From: JAEWWD01 sp964440115
Lineage (GTDB): Bacteria > Bacillota > Clostridia > Christensenellales > CAG-138
NCBI GenBank assembly: GCA_964440115.1
Contig: CAYTPV010000006.1
Span: 1-64,000 of the forward strand
DNA length: 64,000 nucleotides
Direction of reading: 5' to 3'
The notes beneath the pieces were generated by a model. That model worked only from the letters and a program-made list of their open reading frames with translations, made no database searches and had not been told where the DNA came from. Every line of letters starts with the position of its first letter. Within the stretch, counting starts at the first letter, position 1. Shown piece by piece: positions 47,159 through 56,596 of the stretch. The position numbers were made by a program, and so were the translations under genes.

Positions 47159-48123
47159 GATGTTACCTCGGCAGCATCGGCCTTTACTATTCCATGTATA
47201 CTGTAGTGTGTCCTCACGGCATCGTACACCAATTCAAGCGGAAATCGTGTCATCGACTCATCCATAACAATTTCTCCGTCGTCGGTCATTATGCGCAGCC
47301 TGAGACCTCCGGATGCAGAGTATTGCGCTTGCGAAGTCATGGCGGGGCCGCGATGCCGCCAACCCGTTATCAACGAATAAATTCCTGCGGATTCCAGAGA
47401 AACCTGCTTTATATGATCATGTGCATACCTGCAGTTTTCAAACAACGAGCGGCAGTGTATTTCATCGGCCGAAAAGTGATATTTCCTCAATCCGCGAAGC
47501 AGCAGGTACAGGCAGAATGCGGCCGGAATAAGCAGCAATATCAGCGCGAGCAGAAACACCGAAATCGAAATCTGTATCCTACCTAGATAAAACAGTGCGG
47601 CAAGTGAAATGGCTATTAAAAACAGAACCGTTGTATATGTTCCTGTCTGCGGAGCACTGCATCGTACGGTAAATGTCTCGGCTTGAATGGAGGGCATTGA
47701 AATATGCAAATTGTCAGTCATTTGATGAAGACGGCTCCAGAATACGAGGTATGCATCCATGGTTTTGTATAAGATGAGTTTATTATATTTGCCTTGTACG
47801 ATAATGGCAGGGCGCAGTAAACCGCCCATGCGAATGCTGCTCATTTGCGTCCATGTGATAAGTTTTCGCTTGCCCCCTTTTTGGACAGCAATGCCCTCAT
47901 CCGATAATTCTACGGTTCCGTTGCCGGATTTGAATTGTCCGAGGCCGTGGAGAAACAAAAGCATCATCAAAAATGAAAGCAACACAAAAGCGGCGGGAGT
48001 AAACGGCTGATCTGAAAGCCCTGCAAGCAAGAAGAATGAAAATAGAATGTAACCGGCAATTGCGGTGATGATCGCACTTACGCCCCTTGAACGCTGCTTA
48101 ACAGGATACGGATATAATTCCAT
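47146..48123 (-). CDS. Membrane protein with two PH-like cytoplasmic segments
   Basis: A 325-residue protein of unknown function. The start MELYPYPVKQRSRG is set by GGAGGACG upstream. It has two pairs of membrane segments (about residues 20-70 and 165-215), each followed by a beta-rich stretch (GTVELSDEGIAVQKGGKRKL; KYHFSADEIHCRSLFENCRY) that resembles a PH-like YdjM/YcxB-type domain. Its end overlaps the start of the serpin gene by 13 bases, so the two are probably co-transcribed. Confidence 0.65.
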   Translation of the reverse strand: MELYPYPVKQRSRGVSAIITAIAGYILFSFFLLAGLSDQPFTPAAFVLLSFLMMLLFLHGLGQFKSGNGTVELSDEGIAVQKGGKRKLITWTQMSSIRMGGLLRPAIIVQGKYNKLILYKTMDAYLVFWSRLHQMTDNLHISMPSIQAETFTVRCSAPQTGTYTTVLFLIAISLAALFYLGRIQISISVFLLALILLLIPAAFCLYLLLRGLRKYHFSADEIHCRSLFENCRYAHDHIKQVSLESAGIYSLITGWRHRGPAMTSQAQYSASGGLRLRIMTDDGEIVMDESMTRFPLELVYDAVRTHYSIHGIVKADAAEVTSCCK

Positions 48124-48323
48124 ATATCGTCCTCCGTTTGGCGAGCAAATAAATCGAATCAGTAGATATTTCGGCATATTTGTCGGCTTTGTTAGCATTA
48201 ACTAGGCCTGACTTGAACGAAGGCGCAATCTTTGTTGAAATAAAATGAGAAAACTGTCTGATTAACCTCCTGATTGTTGATAATTAAGATAGCAATAAGT
48301 CGTTCGATGCTGAAAGGAGAAAC

Positions 48324-48515
48324 ATGATGAAAGCGACATTGGATAGAAGCGGCTGTATTTCGTGCGGGCTCTGTCCCGATACCTGCCCCGAGGTATTCCG
48401 AATGGGGGATGACGGCGTGGCTGAAGTTTATCAGGAAACCGTACCGCCGGAGGCGGAGGGAAGGGCAATCGAAGCGCAGGAGGGTTGCCCGGTTTCTGTC
48501 ATTACGGTGGAGTAG
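48324..48515 (+). CDS. Small 4Fe-4S ferredoxin
   Basis: A 63-residue protein with CISCGLCPDTCPEVF (C-x2-C-x2-C-x3-C-P) and a final cysteine in GCPVSVITVE; this is a single-cluster clostridial/Thermotoga-type ferredoxin, in which only one of the two binding sets holds a cluster. It carries electrons in the cytoplasm. AAGGAGA lies before two consecutive ATG codons. It is transcribed alone and followed by a terminator. Confidence 0.92.
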   Translation: MMKATLDRSGCISCGLCPDTCPEVFRMGDDGVAEVYQETVPPEAEGRAIEAQEGCPVSVITVE

Positions 48516-48548
48516 CATATTTGAACCTGTAAGTACAGATCGTATCAG

Positions 48549-48582
48549 AGAGCTTTGAATGTTAGAATTCAAGGCTCTTTTT
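48549..48582 (+). terminator. Terminator after the ferredoxin gene
   Basis: AGAGCTTTGAAT pairs with ATTCAAGGCTCT with one wobble pair, followed by five T residues. Confidence 0.75.
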
Positions 48583-48685
48583 CAATTATTAAGAGCGCTT
48601 TTTGTTATGACATATATAGTAGTATCAGGTATAATATACAAGGCGGCCTTTCCGGCGCTCCTATTGGCTGAAAGGAACTCTTCAA

Positions 48686-49570
48686 GTGGAATTCGCTTAT
48701 GCTTTTACGGTAGGATGTTCGTTGGCAATACTATTCGCAATTTTTATACATGCAAAAAAGAATCCCAGCGTCGCAGGAACCCGGGCCTTTTTATTGCAGA
48801 TCGTCTTGTAACGTTATGGTCGGCTGGTTCGCTTATGGAGCTGCTTTCCCCGACGGAGCAGGGAATGCTTTTCTGGAGAAACTTTGAGCAGATCGGTGTA
48901 TTTCTGCTTCCCGTATTCTGTGTATATTTTGCAGTGGAGTACGCCAGATATGACCGGATGAAAAAGTACCTGCCTCTTTTACTGATCGTACCGATAATTG
49001 CCATATTGCTCATATTTACGGATTCAAAAACACACGTTATGCGATACGGCTATATTGTCAGTTACAGTCCGCTGTTTGGCAAGGCTTTGTCTGTGCATTC
49101 AACGCCTGTCGGAAAGGCCTTTGTTGCGTATAATTATACGCTGGCTTTTTCTTCGCTGCTTATTCTTTTTCTGTTTTCCAGACAGATTGCAAAAAATATG
49201 CGACGTCAGGTGATACTCGTGATGGTCGCGACCGGACTCATTTTCTTATTTGGTCTTTTGAAAACCGCGTTTCTGGAGGGTTCACGTATCAACTTTCCGA
49301 TTGTTACGATATATCTGCCCGGCAGTCTGGTATTATGCCCTGACCGGTATAAACAGAATTGAAGCTTTGGAAATAGCCAAGAGAATTTTAGAAGCCGCTG
49401 AGCAGAGTATTGTCATTCTTGATGACGAAACGAGTATTCAGTTTTCTCTGAGCATTGGAATTTGTGACAACGAGGAAGTAAAAGCAGAGGAAGATATACT
49501 CAAATGTGCTGACAAGGCTATGTTTATGGCGAAGAGCCAAACAAGAAGCCGTTGCGTAGTTTGGCAATAA
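48686..49570 (+). pseudogene. Decayed 7TM-GGDEF (diguanylate cyclase-like) gene
   Basis: Three reading-frame pieces form one damaged gene. Piece one starts VEFAYAFTVGCSLAILFAIFIH and stops at a TAA at 48809; adding one G there would give IVLVTLW and join the second frame. Piece two has a 7TM sensor (LWSAGSLMELLSPTEQG; FCVYFAVEYARYD). Piece three has YALTGINRIEAL, the start of a GGDEF domain, then jumps to QFSLSIGICDN and ADKAMFMAKSQTRSRCVVW, its end. About 75 residues including the GGDEF active site are gone. It cannot make c-di-GMP. Confidence 0.8.
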
Positions 49571-49602
49571 GATCAAGTATTGCAATTTATTATGGTCGTA
49601 CG

Positions 49603-49648
49603 AAAAAAAACTCAAGCTAGTAGGAAGGCCGAGCCCACCTTCAGCTTG
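49603..49648 (-). terminator. Terminator after the DUF4153 gene
   Basis: CAAGCT and a GAAGG arm pair with CCTTCAGCTTG, leaving a five-base bulge. On the minus strand the hairpin is followed by eight T residues. Confidence 0.7.
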
Positions 49649-49765
49649 AATCTTCTTCACCAAACTTCCAAATGGCCGAGCCCGTCGCCATGGCAATGTT
49701 GAACTACACCGCCCATCATGCCGCTATTTGGTTTGGCAAACGACGCCGGACGCTTTATATCAGCA

Positions 49766-51502
49766 TCATTTCTCTTGCAGATATAGTGCGTACAGGTTGA
49801 GCCAATAATTGGTAGTATCCTGACTAGGGTCGAAGTAAACATCAATATTGCTGAAGACAAGTAAGACGCTAACTTCAGGAGTTTCCAGCGCCAGGCTCAT
49901 ATCCTCGAGGGTCGCCGAAGGCGGCGTATTTTGTCCGAGAGGGAAGACCTCTTCAATTCGGCCGAGATAAGCTCTTAGGTCCTGCTCAATAATCACATGG
50001 CCATTCAGCGCAACCTTCAAAGATGGGATACCGTTAGGGCGGTTAGCCGTCCATGTGATCTCATATAAGCCCTTGTCGCCATTGACCGTGACCGTAATTT
50101 CTCCTTTTCCTTGGTTATCCTGCATGTTAACCATCCAGCGGTAACCATTGATGTCGATAGCTCCGGCTGGCAACATCAAGTTTATTCCCATGTAACCGCC
50201 AGGGACATTATCCTCAGACTGCGGCCAGGTCTGGGAGAAGCCAAGTTTAGTTTCAAATACCTCGTTTTCCCCAAGGCGTTTATCAAACCAAGTCGGAAGC
50301 GCCGCATCCTGGGTATTCACTAAGTAGCTCACTGCATCGGTAATCTTTTCTTTAACAGCCCGCTCGGGTTCAGTGGTTGCAGGGGCAATTTGTCCGCCTT
50401 CAAGCATACCTTGGCTGACCAGCAAGCTTTCCAGCCGGTACACTTGGCTTGCGACTGGCAGAGCCTGATAGCCTACGCCCGGCAGAACCGAGAAGGCAGC
50501 CAAAAAACAGGTTAGAGCGATGATCCAAGTATGGGCTTTAGCCTTTAATACAAGCAATAAAACGGCTGCCGTCACCGCAATAATCCAGACAAGAATAAAA
50601 TAATATTCGGCAGTCTTAAGGCCATATTTACTGACCTGGTCGACTAATGCCCAGGCTTCAAAGGCGAGGATCACCAGCGCAGTGACTGGATAAATGCGAC
50701 GGTAAATTTTTGCTAAAGCAGATTCATGATGAGTGACCATAATATGAAGCAATATACCGCCGAGTGCGTAAGAAGCTGTGATACTCGATAGTTGAGTAAA
50801 TTCAGACCAGGTGCCAGTAATGATTGTCTGACCTGCCCAAAGCAGAAGAACAACAGTCAAGGCCAGCATGATTGGGATTAGGATATACCCAAATAGTATT
50901 TCGATAAACCGAGGCTGTTTCTGGGCTACTTCCCGGTGTGGGTCAATCTGCCCTTTACGGAAGTGCGGGAAATAGCCAAGGAAAATAGTAAAAGAAAGAA
51001 AACCTGCTAAGGTCCCGATATACATATAGACCTTACTGCTCATATCATGATATAAAAGTGATTGAATAGCACCAGCAACCCCGGAGGCTCCGCCCATTAT
51101 CACTAACCCGTAAATCAGGGCAATAAAGAAAGCTTTCAAAAACATGAAAAGAGAGCGGGGAATATCGGATTGGTCTTGGGGGAAACTGGCAACGACAATA
51201 AAGATAAGTACACTGATCAGCATGGACATACTGACCCGGATCGTAGCCAGGACAGGGAGCATGGCATACGATGAGCCTGTGTCCGTACCTCCAGGCAAAT
51301 AGAGCGCCAGGAAGGTCATAATCACAGCTACGACACCAAGTAAATTGGCCAACAGAAAAGCTTTCTTGTGGTTAAACCGGCTCTGGGCAGCCGTGATAGC
51401 TGTTAGGCCAAATAGGGCCCCTGTTGCCAAAGACCATTGCAGACTGTTGAATAATAAATTGTATGCTTCTTGTTGGGGCCAATCAAGTTCAATTCTGAAC
51501 AT
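49766..51502 (-). CDS. DUF4153-family polytopic membrane protein
   Basis: A 578-residue protein. About 12 membrane segments cover residues 20-390, then a soluble C-terminal part (about 400-578, with WFDKRLGENEVFE and GGYMGINLMLPAG). The pattern fits DUF4153, a family without known activity. The family-like N-terminus continues in frame upstream of this ATG (QIFRGAVKAVQTFPSAIACAFAF) to a TAA at 51610, but no ATG, GTG or TTG is present there, though GAGGAGGAG lies at 51626-51618. The start codon may be lost or be ATA. Base composition differs from most of the window. Confidence 0.7.
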   Translation of the reverse strand: MFRIELDWPQQEAYNLLFNSLQWSLATGALFGLTAITAAQSRFNHKKAFLLANLLGVVAVIMTFLALYLPGGTDTGSSYAMLPVLATIRVSMSMLISVLIFIVVASFPQDQSDIPRSLFMFLKAFFIALIYGLVIMGGASGVAGAIQSLLYHDMSSKVYMYIGTLAGFLSFTIFLGYFPHFRKGQIDPHREVAQKQPRFIEILFGYILIPIMLALTVVLLLWAGQTIITGTWSEFTQLSSITASYALGGILLHIMVTHHESALAKIYRRIYPVTALVILAFEAWALVDQVSKYGLKTAEYYFILVWIIAVTAAVLLLVLKAKAHTWIIALTCFLAAFSVLPGVGYQALPVASQVYRLESLLVSQGMLEGGQIAPATTEPERAVKEKITDAVSYLVNTQDAALPTWFDKRLGENEVFETKLGFSQTWPQSEDNVPGGYMGINLMLPAGAIDINGYRWMVNMQDNQGKGEITVTVNGDKGLYEITWTANRPNGIPSLKVALNGHVIIEQDLRAYLGRIEEVFPLGQNTPPSATLEDMSLALETPEVSVLLVFSNIDVYFDPSQDTTNYWLNLYALYLQEK

Positions 51503-51672
51503 CGTGACAACCGCGAATGCAAATGCGCAGGCAATCGCAGATGGAAACGTCTGAACAGCCTTTACTGCTCCGCGGAATATTTGTGAAATCGATCGGGTGA
51601 AAGTATTTATATTATACTCCTCCTCAAGAAAAGTGATTTCTTTTGATCATATTATAGCCGATCTCAGGTATA

Positions 51673-51722
51673 AATTGCTTGATTAATTTAAACTGCTTCG
51701 ATTAAAGCAAAAAAGCAATTTG
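51673..51722. repeat. Inverted repeat in the gap between two membrane-protein genes
   Basis: AAATTGCTT and its exact complement AAGCAATTT are 32 bases apart, enclosing a smaller TGCTT/AAGCA hairpin. It lies downstream of the leftward gene that ends at 51773 and may end or stabilise its transcript. A TATAAT on the minus strand (51657-51652) next to it could begin the DUF4153 transcript. Confidence 0.4.
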
Positions 51723-51772
51723 GAACCCTGGCTAGGTTATACATGCGACCATAACTCCATTTCCACCCAGCT

Positions 51773-52453
51773 TCATTCAATAATCACAGAACGCTTGCAT
51801 TCAAACGGATTTTTTCTAATTGCAAGTGAATAGAGATATGGATAATCTTTTTTCAGGTACTTCATGTAACATAACCATTCAATTATAAGCAAGCGATACG
51901 CTCGCATGATGTCGTTTGACAAATGGGCTATATCGTTTTTTGGCAATCCTTCTAAGCTTTCCCTGCATTCCAGTTCCTGAGAGACATGCAATACCGCCCA
52001 GAGCATTTCCGTAAAGGCATCATGTTCCAAAAGATTTGGGTTATCGAACATGCGCAGCAAATAAGGTTTATTCACATGCAGGAACTCTCTCAATGATAAG
52101 AGCAGGCCTGAGGTGCAATCGACTTGGAATTCAAAATCCCTTACCTTGTTTGATGCCTTCCGAAATTCAGCCTCATCCCATCGAGTATCCACTCTTAAAT
52201 GTTTCTGCAAGTCAGATAGATTTATATTTGACTCAGAGATAAGAGAGATCGTTGAAGCGCCAAGCTCACTAAAATACGCACTTATGACGGTATTCAGTTT
52301 CAAAAGTTTTTCTTGCTTTTCTCTTGCAGTCAGCAACTTGTCCAGAACGAGAGTAACAATAATTACTTGAAGTGGAACAAAGCCTAAATCCTGAAGCAAG
52401 TAAAAGGACGTGTCTCTCGGTGCATGAAAGATAAAAATTTGAATGCAGTACAA
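51773..52453 (-). CDS. Hypothetical protein with an N-terminal membrane anchor
   Basis: I do not recognise this 226-residue protein. A hydrophobic N-terminus is followed by a mostly helical cytoplasmic part (LDKLLTAREKQEKLLKLNTVISAYFSEL; AEFRKASNKVRDFEFQ). The TTG start cuts into the membrane segment: in-frame codons upstream give LGIGLWLIIGSAVLYCIQ, and the open frame reaches back past a GGGGGTG at 52525-52519 with only ATT codons at the expected start. The real N-terminus may therefore lie near 52513. Confidence 0.55.
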   Translation of the reverse strand: MYCIQIFIFHAPRDTSFYLLQDLGFVPLQVIIVTLVLDKLLTAREKQEKLLKLNTVISAYFSELGASTISLISESNINLSDLQKHLRVDTRWDEAEFRKASNKVRDFEFQVDCTSGLLLSLREFLHVNKPYLLRMFDNPNLLEHDAFTEMLWAVLHVSQELECRESLEGLPKNDIAHLSNDIMRAYRLLIIEWLCYMKYLKKDYPYLYSLAIRKNPFECKRSVIIE

Positions 52454-53047
52454 TACTGCGGATCCAATAATCAGCCATAATCCTATTCCTAGAGTTCTGT
52501 GAAAGTTCTTAATAATATCACCCCCAAAGTTAACTGTTACGTCTTATACAGCCACGCGTGCCGGGATAACAGGGGCAAACCTTTCGCTGTTGTTACAGTA
52601 TAGAAAACGGATGCAAAATTAAATTGCAGCGACAACGGTCAGAACCCAGAAATCCCTGCTTATAGATCATCGGTAATGTGTCAAACGCTGCAAATTTCCA
52701 TACAGCATCCTCTTACTGCTAAGTCGCTAGTCCCTCAATATTGTAGTTATATTTACACTGTTACTTGCCGCATAAACCTGTAACCTGATAATATTTAACT
52801 CAGCGCAAAGCCCTCATTCCTATTTGCTGGGGAGATTGAAACATTTGAATTGATGTTAATTATGGTACAAGTAAAAGTGAAATTTATGGAACTCTCGTTC
52901 AAAATGCAACTATATATGCAACCTCCGTACCAGTGCTCCAAATCCTTCACGTCAGATACCTCATTTTAGCCCTGAAATGCTCCCCAAAACGCCGAAAACC
53001 CCCAGAAACTCTGGAGGTTTTCATTGTATCAAAACCTGCGAACGAAT
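52454..53047. other. Gene-poor stretch before tRNA-Ala
   Basis: Apart from the probable 5' end of the leftward hypothetical gene (to about 52516) and the tRNA terminator at its right end, I see no coding region, RNA gene or mobile element. No copy of the tRNA 3' end is found that would mark an integration site. Confidence 0.4.
52995..53021 (-). terminator. Terminator after tRNA-Ala
   Basis: A 12-bp stem, AAAACCTCCAGA with TCTGGGGGTTTT on the minus strand, has a three-base loop and ends in T residues. It lies about 27 bases past the tRNA end. Confidence 0.65.
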
Positions 53048-53123
53048 TGGTGGAGCATGGGGGATTCGAACCCCCGACCTCAACATTGCGAACGTTGCGC
53101 GCTACCAACTGTGCTAATGCCCC
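53048..53123 (-). tRNA. tRNA-Ala, anticodon CGC
   Basis: A full 76-base cloverleaf on the minus strand. The acceptor stem GGGGCAT/ATGCTCC holds the G3-U70 wobble pair that identifies alanine tRNAs. The anticodon arm is CAACG-TTCGCAA-TGTTG, giving CGC. The T-loop is GGTTCGAATCC and CCA is encoded. It reads GCG codons. Confidence 0.95.
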
Positions 53124-53142
53124 GTCCTTGACCGCGAAAATT

Positions 53143-53171
53143 ACTATACACCATTTTAAAAAAGAATGCAA
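53143..53171 (-). promoter_or_regulatory. Promoter of tRNA-Ala
   Basis: On the minus strand TTGCAT (53171-53166) and TATAGT (53148-53143) are spaced by 17 bases, placing transcription start about 12 bases before the tRNA. Confidence 0.65.
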
Positions 53172-53198
53172 GTAGCATTGTAAAAAAGCTCTGCTGTT

Positions 53199-56126
53199 TT
53201 AATGGGGAGTATTGTCCCGGGAAGGTATTTCGTTAATCAATTTTTTAATCGATTGCATGTCGGCGGGCATCGCAAGGTATGTGTCAAATCCATCTGGGAT
53301 GCTGTAAGATAGCGCTGCTTGATCTTTATTGCCTGCTAACGCTACCAAAAACACATTACTCAATGAGTATTCGTTACGTATTTTATATGCGAAATGGCTG
53401 CTGTCCATATCCGGCAGCCTGGCGGCGCAGAATACGATATTGGGTATACACTCCGAGACTTTTTTTAAACCATCCTCACCACATACTGCGAAATCAGCTG
53501 AGTATCCGGCGTGACGAAGCATTCCGCACAGCATCTGCAGGTACGCGAGATTGTCGTCAATCAACAGAATTCTTATATCTGCTTCCATTCGTAATGGAAT
53601 ATCAGAGTGTGCTTTGTTTGATTCGATAGGCAGATGTACGCTGAACGTTGCTCCGGTACCAATACCGTCGCTATAGGCTGTAATAGTACCCCCATGAAGC
53701 TGTGCTATGCCGATGGCTATAGACAGTCCTAAACCAAGGCCGCTGTTGTTATGGTCCGGGGTTACTTCTTTCTGAATAAATGGCTGAAACAAACGCGGAA
53801 GCATGTCAGGTCTTATCCCAACACCATTGTCTTTTACACAAATTACAGCTTCTGAACTTGTCTTTGAGAGGGTTACGAAAACTGTCCCGTTCTTGCAGGA
53901 GTGCTTTAGTGCGTTATCAAGCAGATTGCCTACGAGCTGTGTTAGCCGGATGGGGTCTAAGTTCAAATATAGAATGCCGATTTGAATATCCTTGACAAGT
54001 TGAAAACCTTTCTCGGAAAACAGCGTCTGATAATCTTCAACAATGTGTATGATCAGATCCCGCAAGTCGGTTTTAATCTTCTTCAAATTCATTTTGTTGT
54101 TCTGAATTCGTGTATAATCAAGCAAATCGTCTGCCAGGCAGCATAACTGTTTCAATTGCCGCTTCATGACGACTTTTGTATTTTCATTGCATTTGCCTTC
54201 CGGTGCCGAATCTAGTAAATGTATACTTGCGGTCATTGTTGATAACGGATTTCTTAGCTCATGTGAAAGCGTGCTCAGAAATATATTTTTTTTGGTATCA
54301 ATGTTTTTTAATTCTTCTACGAGCGAAAGAGCATGTTGCTCACTCTGGTGAAGAGCTTCTTCTGTGCGTTTTCTTTGTATCGACTCCATAATCACAGGTG
54401 TTAAAGCTTCTAATATTTCCAAGTCTTCCTCTATATAATCCGTTTCTTTATTAGCTACCGCGGCGACACCTCTAATTTTGTTGTTTAATGAGTAGGGGAC
54501 ACCGATAAAACGGAGAATATTTGGATGACTACTCGGTAAATACTGAGTCCCGGGAATTACCACGGAATTGTTTGTCATTATTGTTTTGTCTTTGAGTATT
54601 ACGGAACCATGTAAGCTATGTATAAGCGAAGACTGCGACAATTGATCACCCGCCCAGGTATGCTCTGAGGAATACTGACTAGCATGATTGAGCGCAATGT
54701 TGCGAACCGTCCCTTCTTCGCCTGTTTCCGAAAGAAAGCTGATCTTACTCCCAGTAGCGTCTTCAAGAATGTGGAGACACGCCAAAGATAATTCATCAAA
54801 TGTCTGGCACGCAGACGATTGCTCGTGAATCAATTTGATATAAGTAAGAATGGTATTCTGACGCTTAATCGTCTTTTCAGCCAATTTGCGCTCAGTGATA
54901 TTTCGGTTTATTTCCAGCACCAGCTTCTTTTCGTGCGCGTCGAGCATGACCTGCTGATTTGTTTCGATAATTAGTGTAATCCCATCTTTGGTCGTTTGTT
55001 CTATTTCGCCGCAGTAAAGGCCGTCTTTGTTCAGTAAGGTTTCCAAATGGGCATTCTGTGTAGGCACAGTTGTATTTAGTAGTGCCCAACTTTCCTGCCC
55101 AATCGCTTCTTCTTTCGTATAGCCATAGATTAATTCGGCTCCCTTATTCCAATAGGTAATTTTACCGCCAAGTTCCCAAATCAAAATGGCCTCATTGGAA
55201 AGGTCAAGGAGATGGTTTCTTTGCAAAAGCGAATCCGTTTGCTTTTTCAGTGCAGCTTCCATGCTGCGTCGGCCGGTGATATCGTGCAAAGAAACAATGG
55301 CTTCAAAAAATTTTCCATTTTCATTGCGAAAAACCCTTACAAATATTTCGGCGAAAATTATCTGGCCATTTTTATGCCTACATAGTATTTCGAGAATACA
55401 ACTGCCGTTCTTTCCGGATGTCAGTCCATCAATTGCTTGGCTGTATGCAGGGATCGTCTTGTCCAGCTTCAACAATTCCGCGAACCCTCTGTCTATAGCC
55501 TCAGTTGCGGTGTATCCAAACATTCTCTCAGCGGCAGCGTTCCAAAAGGCTATTCTTCCTTGGCTGCGAATTACAGCAATAGCTTCGTTAATACAGTCCA
55601 TCAAATGCGAATGAAAGGCGATACATTCATACGGTTTAACATGAAAATGTAGATTGAGTGCTGCATTTGCGAACGCGGTGATTTCCTGTTCAGTCCATGC
55701 GTGTATATCGTTTCTGTGCAAAGAAAACACATATACAATCCGATTATCAGCCAGTATCGGGTATAACAACTCGGATCGTATACCTGCAGCGAGATATATT
55801 TGCTCTTTACCGTTCATGAGAGGGTTTGTTAGCGTATTCTCAATGCAGATAACTTTGCCGGTTTTTAATTCCTGCAGCAAAGCTTGTGTATCAATCTGAG
55901 AAAGGTATTGTTTTCCGCAGATTTGGGGCATATCGGGGGATACATATATACAGGACATGCTCAACTCGCTTTTTTGCTCATCGACTTCTGTGTAGCAGAT
56001 CCTGATGCTTTCATGTATTAGCGGAGAAAAAATGCTTCCGATAGCCTGCAATACAGGCCCCAGATGGACGGAGTTGCTTGTTTCCCGATATTGAAATGCG
56101 CATTCGGTTGTATACAGTGCCGCCAT
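53199..56126 (-). CDS. Hybrid histidine kinase with GAF and PAS domains and a degenerate receiver
   Basis: A 975-residue protein with no membrane span. The order is: GAF-like domain (about 1-165), PAS (about 175-290), PAS (about 300-415), GAF (about 425-585), HisKA with His622 in LSTLSHELRNP, HATPase (about 715-835; LLDNALKHS, VKDNGVGI, SGLGLGLSI) and a C-terminal receiver (about 848-970). The receiver keeps the acidic pair (LIDDN) but has Ala at about 901 for the phosphorylated Asp (FCAARLPDMD) and Met for the conserved Lys (LAMPAD). The start is set by GGAG seven bases upstream. The adjacent lone receiver may be its true target. Confidence 0.9.
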   Translation of the reverse strand: MAALYTTECAFQYRETSNSVHLGPVLQAIGSIFSPLIHESIRICYTEVDEQKSELSMSCIYVSPDMPQICGKQYLSQIDTQALLQELKTGKVICIENTLTNPLMNGKEQIYLAAGIRSELLYPILADNRIVYVFSLHRNDIHAWTEQEITAFANAALNLHFHVKPYECIAFHSHLMDCINEAIAVIRSQGRIAFWNAAAERMFGYTATEAIDRGFAELLKLDKTIPAYSQAIDGLTSGKNGSCILEILCRHKNGQIIFAEIFVRVFRNENGKFFEAIVSLHDITGRRSMEAALKKQTDSLLQRNHLLDLSNEAILIWELGGKITYWNKGAELIYGYTKEEAIGQESWALLNTTVPTQNAHLETLLNKDGLYCGEIEQTTKDGITLIIETNQQVMLDAHEKKLVLEINRNITERKLAEKTIKRQNTILTYIKLIHEQSSACQTFDELSLACLHILEDATGSKISFLSETGEEGTVRNIALNHASQYSSEHTWAGDQLSQSSLIHSLHGSVILKDKTIMTNNSVVIPGTQYLPSSHPNILRFIGVPYSLNNKIRGVAAVANKETDYIEEDLEILEALTPVIMESIQRKRTEEALHQSEQHALSLVEELKNIDTKKNIFLSTLSHELRNPLSTMTASIHLLDSAPEGKCNENTKVVMKRQLKQLCCLADDLLDYTRIQNNKMNLKKIKTDLRDLIIHIVEDYQTLFSEKGFQLVKDIQIGILYLNLDPIRLTQLVGNLLDNALKHSCKNGTVFVTLSKTSSEAVICVKDNGVGIRPDMLPRLFQPFIQKEVTPDHNNSGLGLGLSIAIGIAQLHGGTITAYSDGIGTGATFSVHLPIESNKAHSDIPLRMEADIRILLIDDNLAYLQMLCGMLRHAGYSADFAVCGEDGLKKVSECIPNIVFCAARLPDMDSSHFAYKIRNEYSLSNVFLVALAGNKDQAALSYSIPDGFDTYLAMPADMQSIKKLINEIPSRDNTPH

Positions 56127-56197
56127 GTACGTGCTCCATTCTTTGCCGCAAGTGTAACGTGGGCAGTATATCAACGAAACAATTTTTGGTTATGCGT

Positions 56198-56569
56198 TCA
56201 ATGTGCGAAAGAATGAATGCGTGAAATAACCGCATTGATATCCAAAGGCTTCTGAAAGTACGCATGTGCTCCAAGCGAAAGAGCGTTGCGTACAATCGAG
56301 TCGTTACCCAAAGCGGACATCACAAATATGGCCATCTTATCGGCTGTATTGGACAGCTGCTTCAACACTTCAAAACCGTCCATGGCGGGCATTACGATAT
56401 CCAGCAGCAAAACATCCGGCTGGGAATCCTTCACCATTCGAAACGCCTGGCTGCCGCTTTCCGCAACGCCAACAATTTCAATGTCTTGACAGGCATTGAG
56501 ACAATCTTGAAGGATGCAGGTAAAATCTTTATTGTCGTCTACAATCAACACCCTGATATGCTTTGACAT
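56198..56569 (-). CDS. Stand-alone Spo0A-like response-regulator receiver
   Basis: A 123-residue protein consisting only of a receiver domain. The acidic pair is in LIVDDNKDF, the phosphorylated Asp in VLLLDIVMPAMDG, Thr/Ser in VMSALG and the Lys in YFQKPLD. It resembles the receiver of Spo0A but stops before any output domain. GGAGG lies upstream. It is in one leftward run with the Crp/Fnr, SLOG and hybrid kinase genes, so it is probably phosphorylated by that kinase. Output partner unknown. Confidence 0.9.
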   Translation of the reverse strand: MSKHIRVLIVDDNKDFTCILQDCLNACQDIEIVGVAESGSQAFRMVKDSQPDVLLLDIVMPAMDGFEVLKQLSNTADKMAIFVMSALGNDSIVRNALSLGAHAYFQKPLDINAVISRIHSFAH

Positions 56570-56596
56570 TACAGAACCTCCTTCTTATTGTGGCGC

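Noticed and set aside
48559..48685. Use of the ATG at 48559 as start of the 7TM protein
   Set aside because: This frame begins inside the ferredoxin terminator, and the recognisable 7TM N-terminus lies in another frame starting near 48686, so the gene is frameshifted.
49571..53047. Genomic island inserted at tRNA-Ala
   Set aside because: Composition differs, but I found no duplicated tRNA 3' end and no integrase or transposase.
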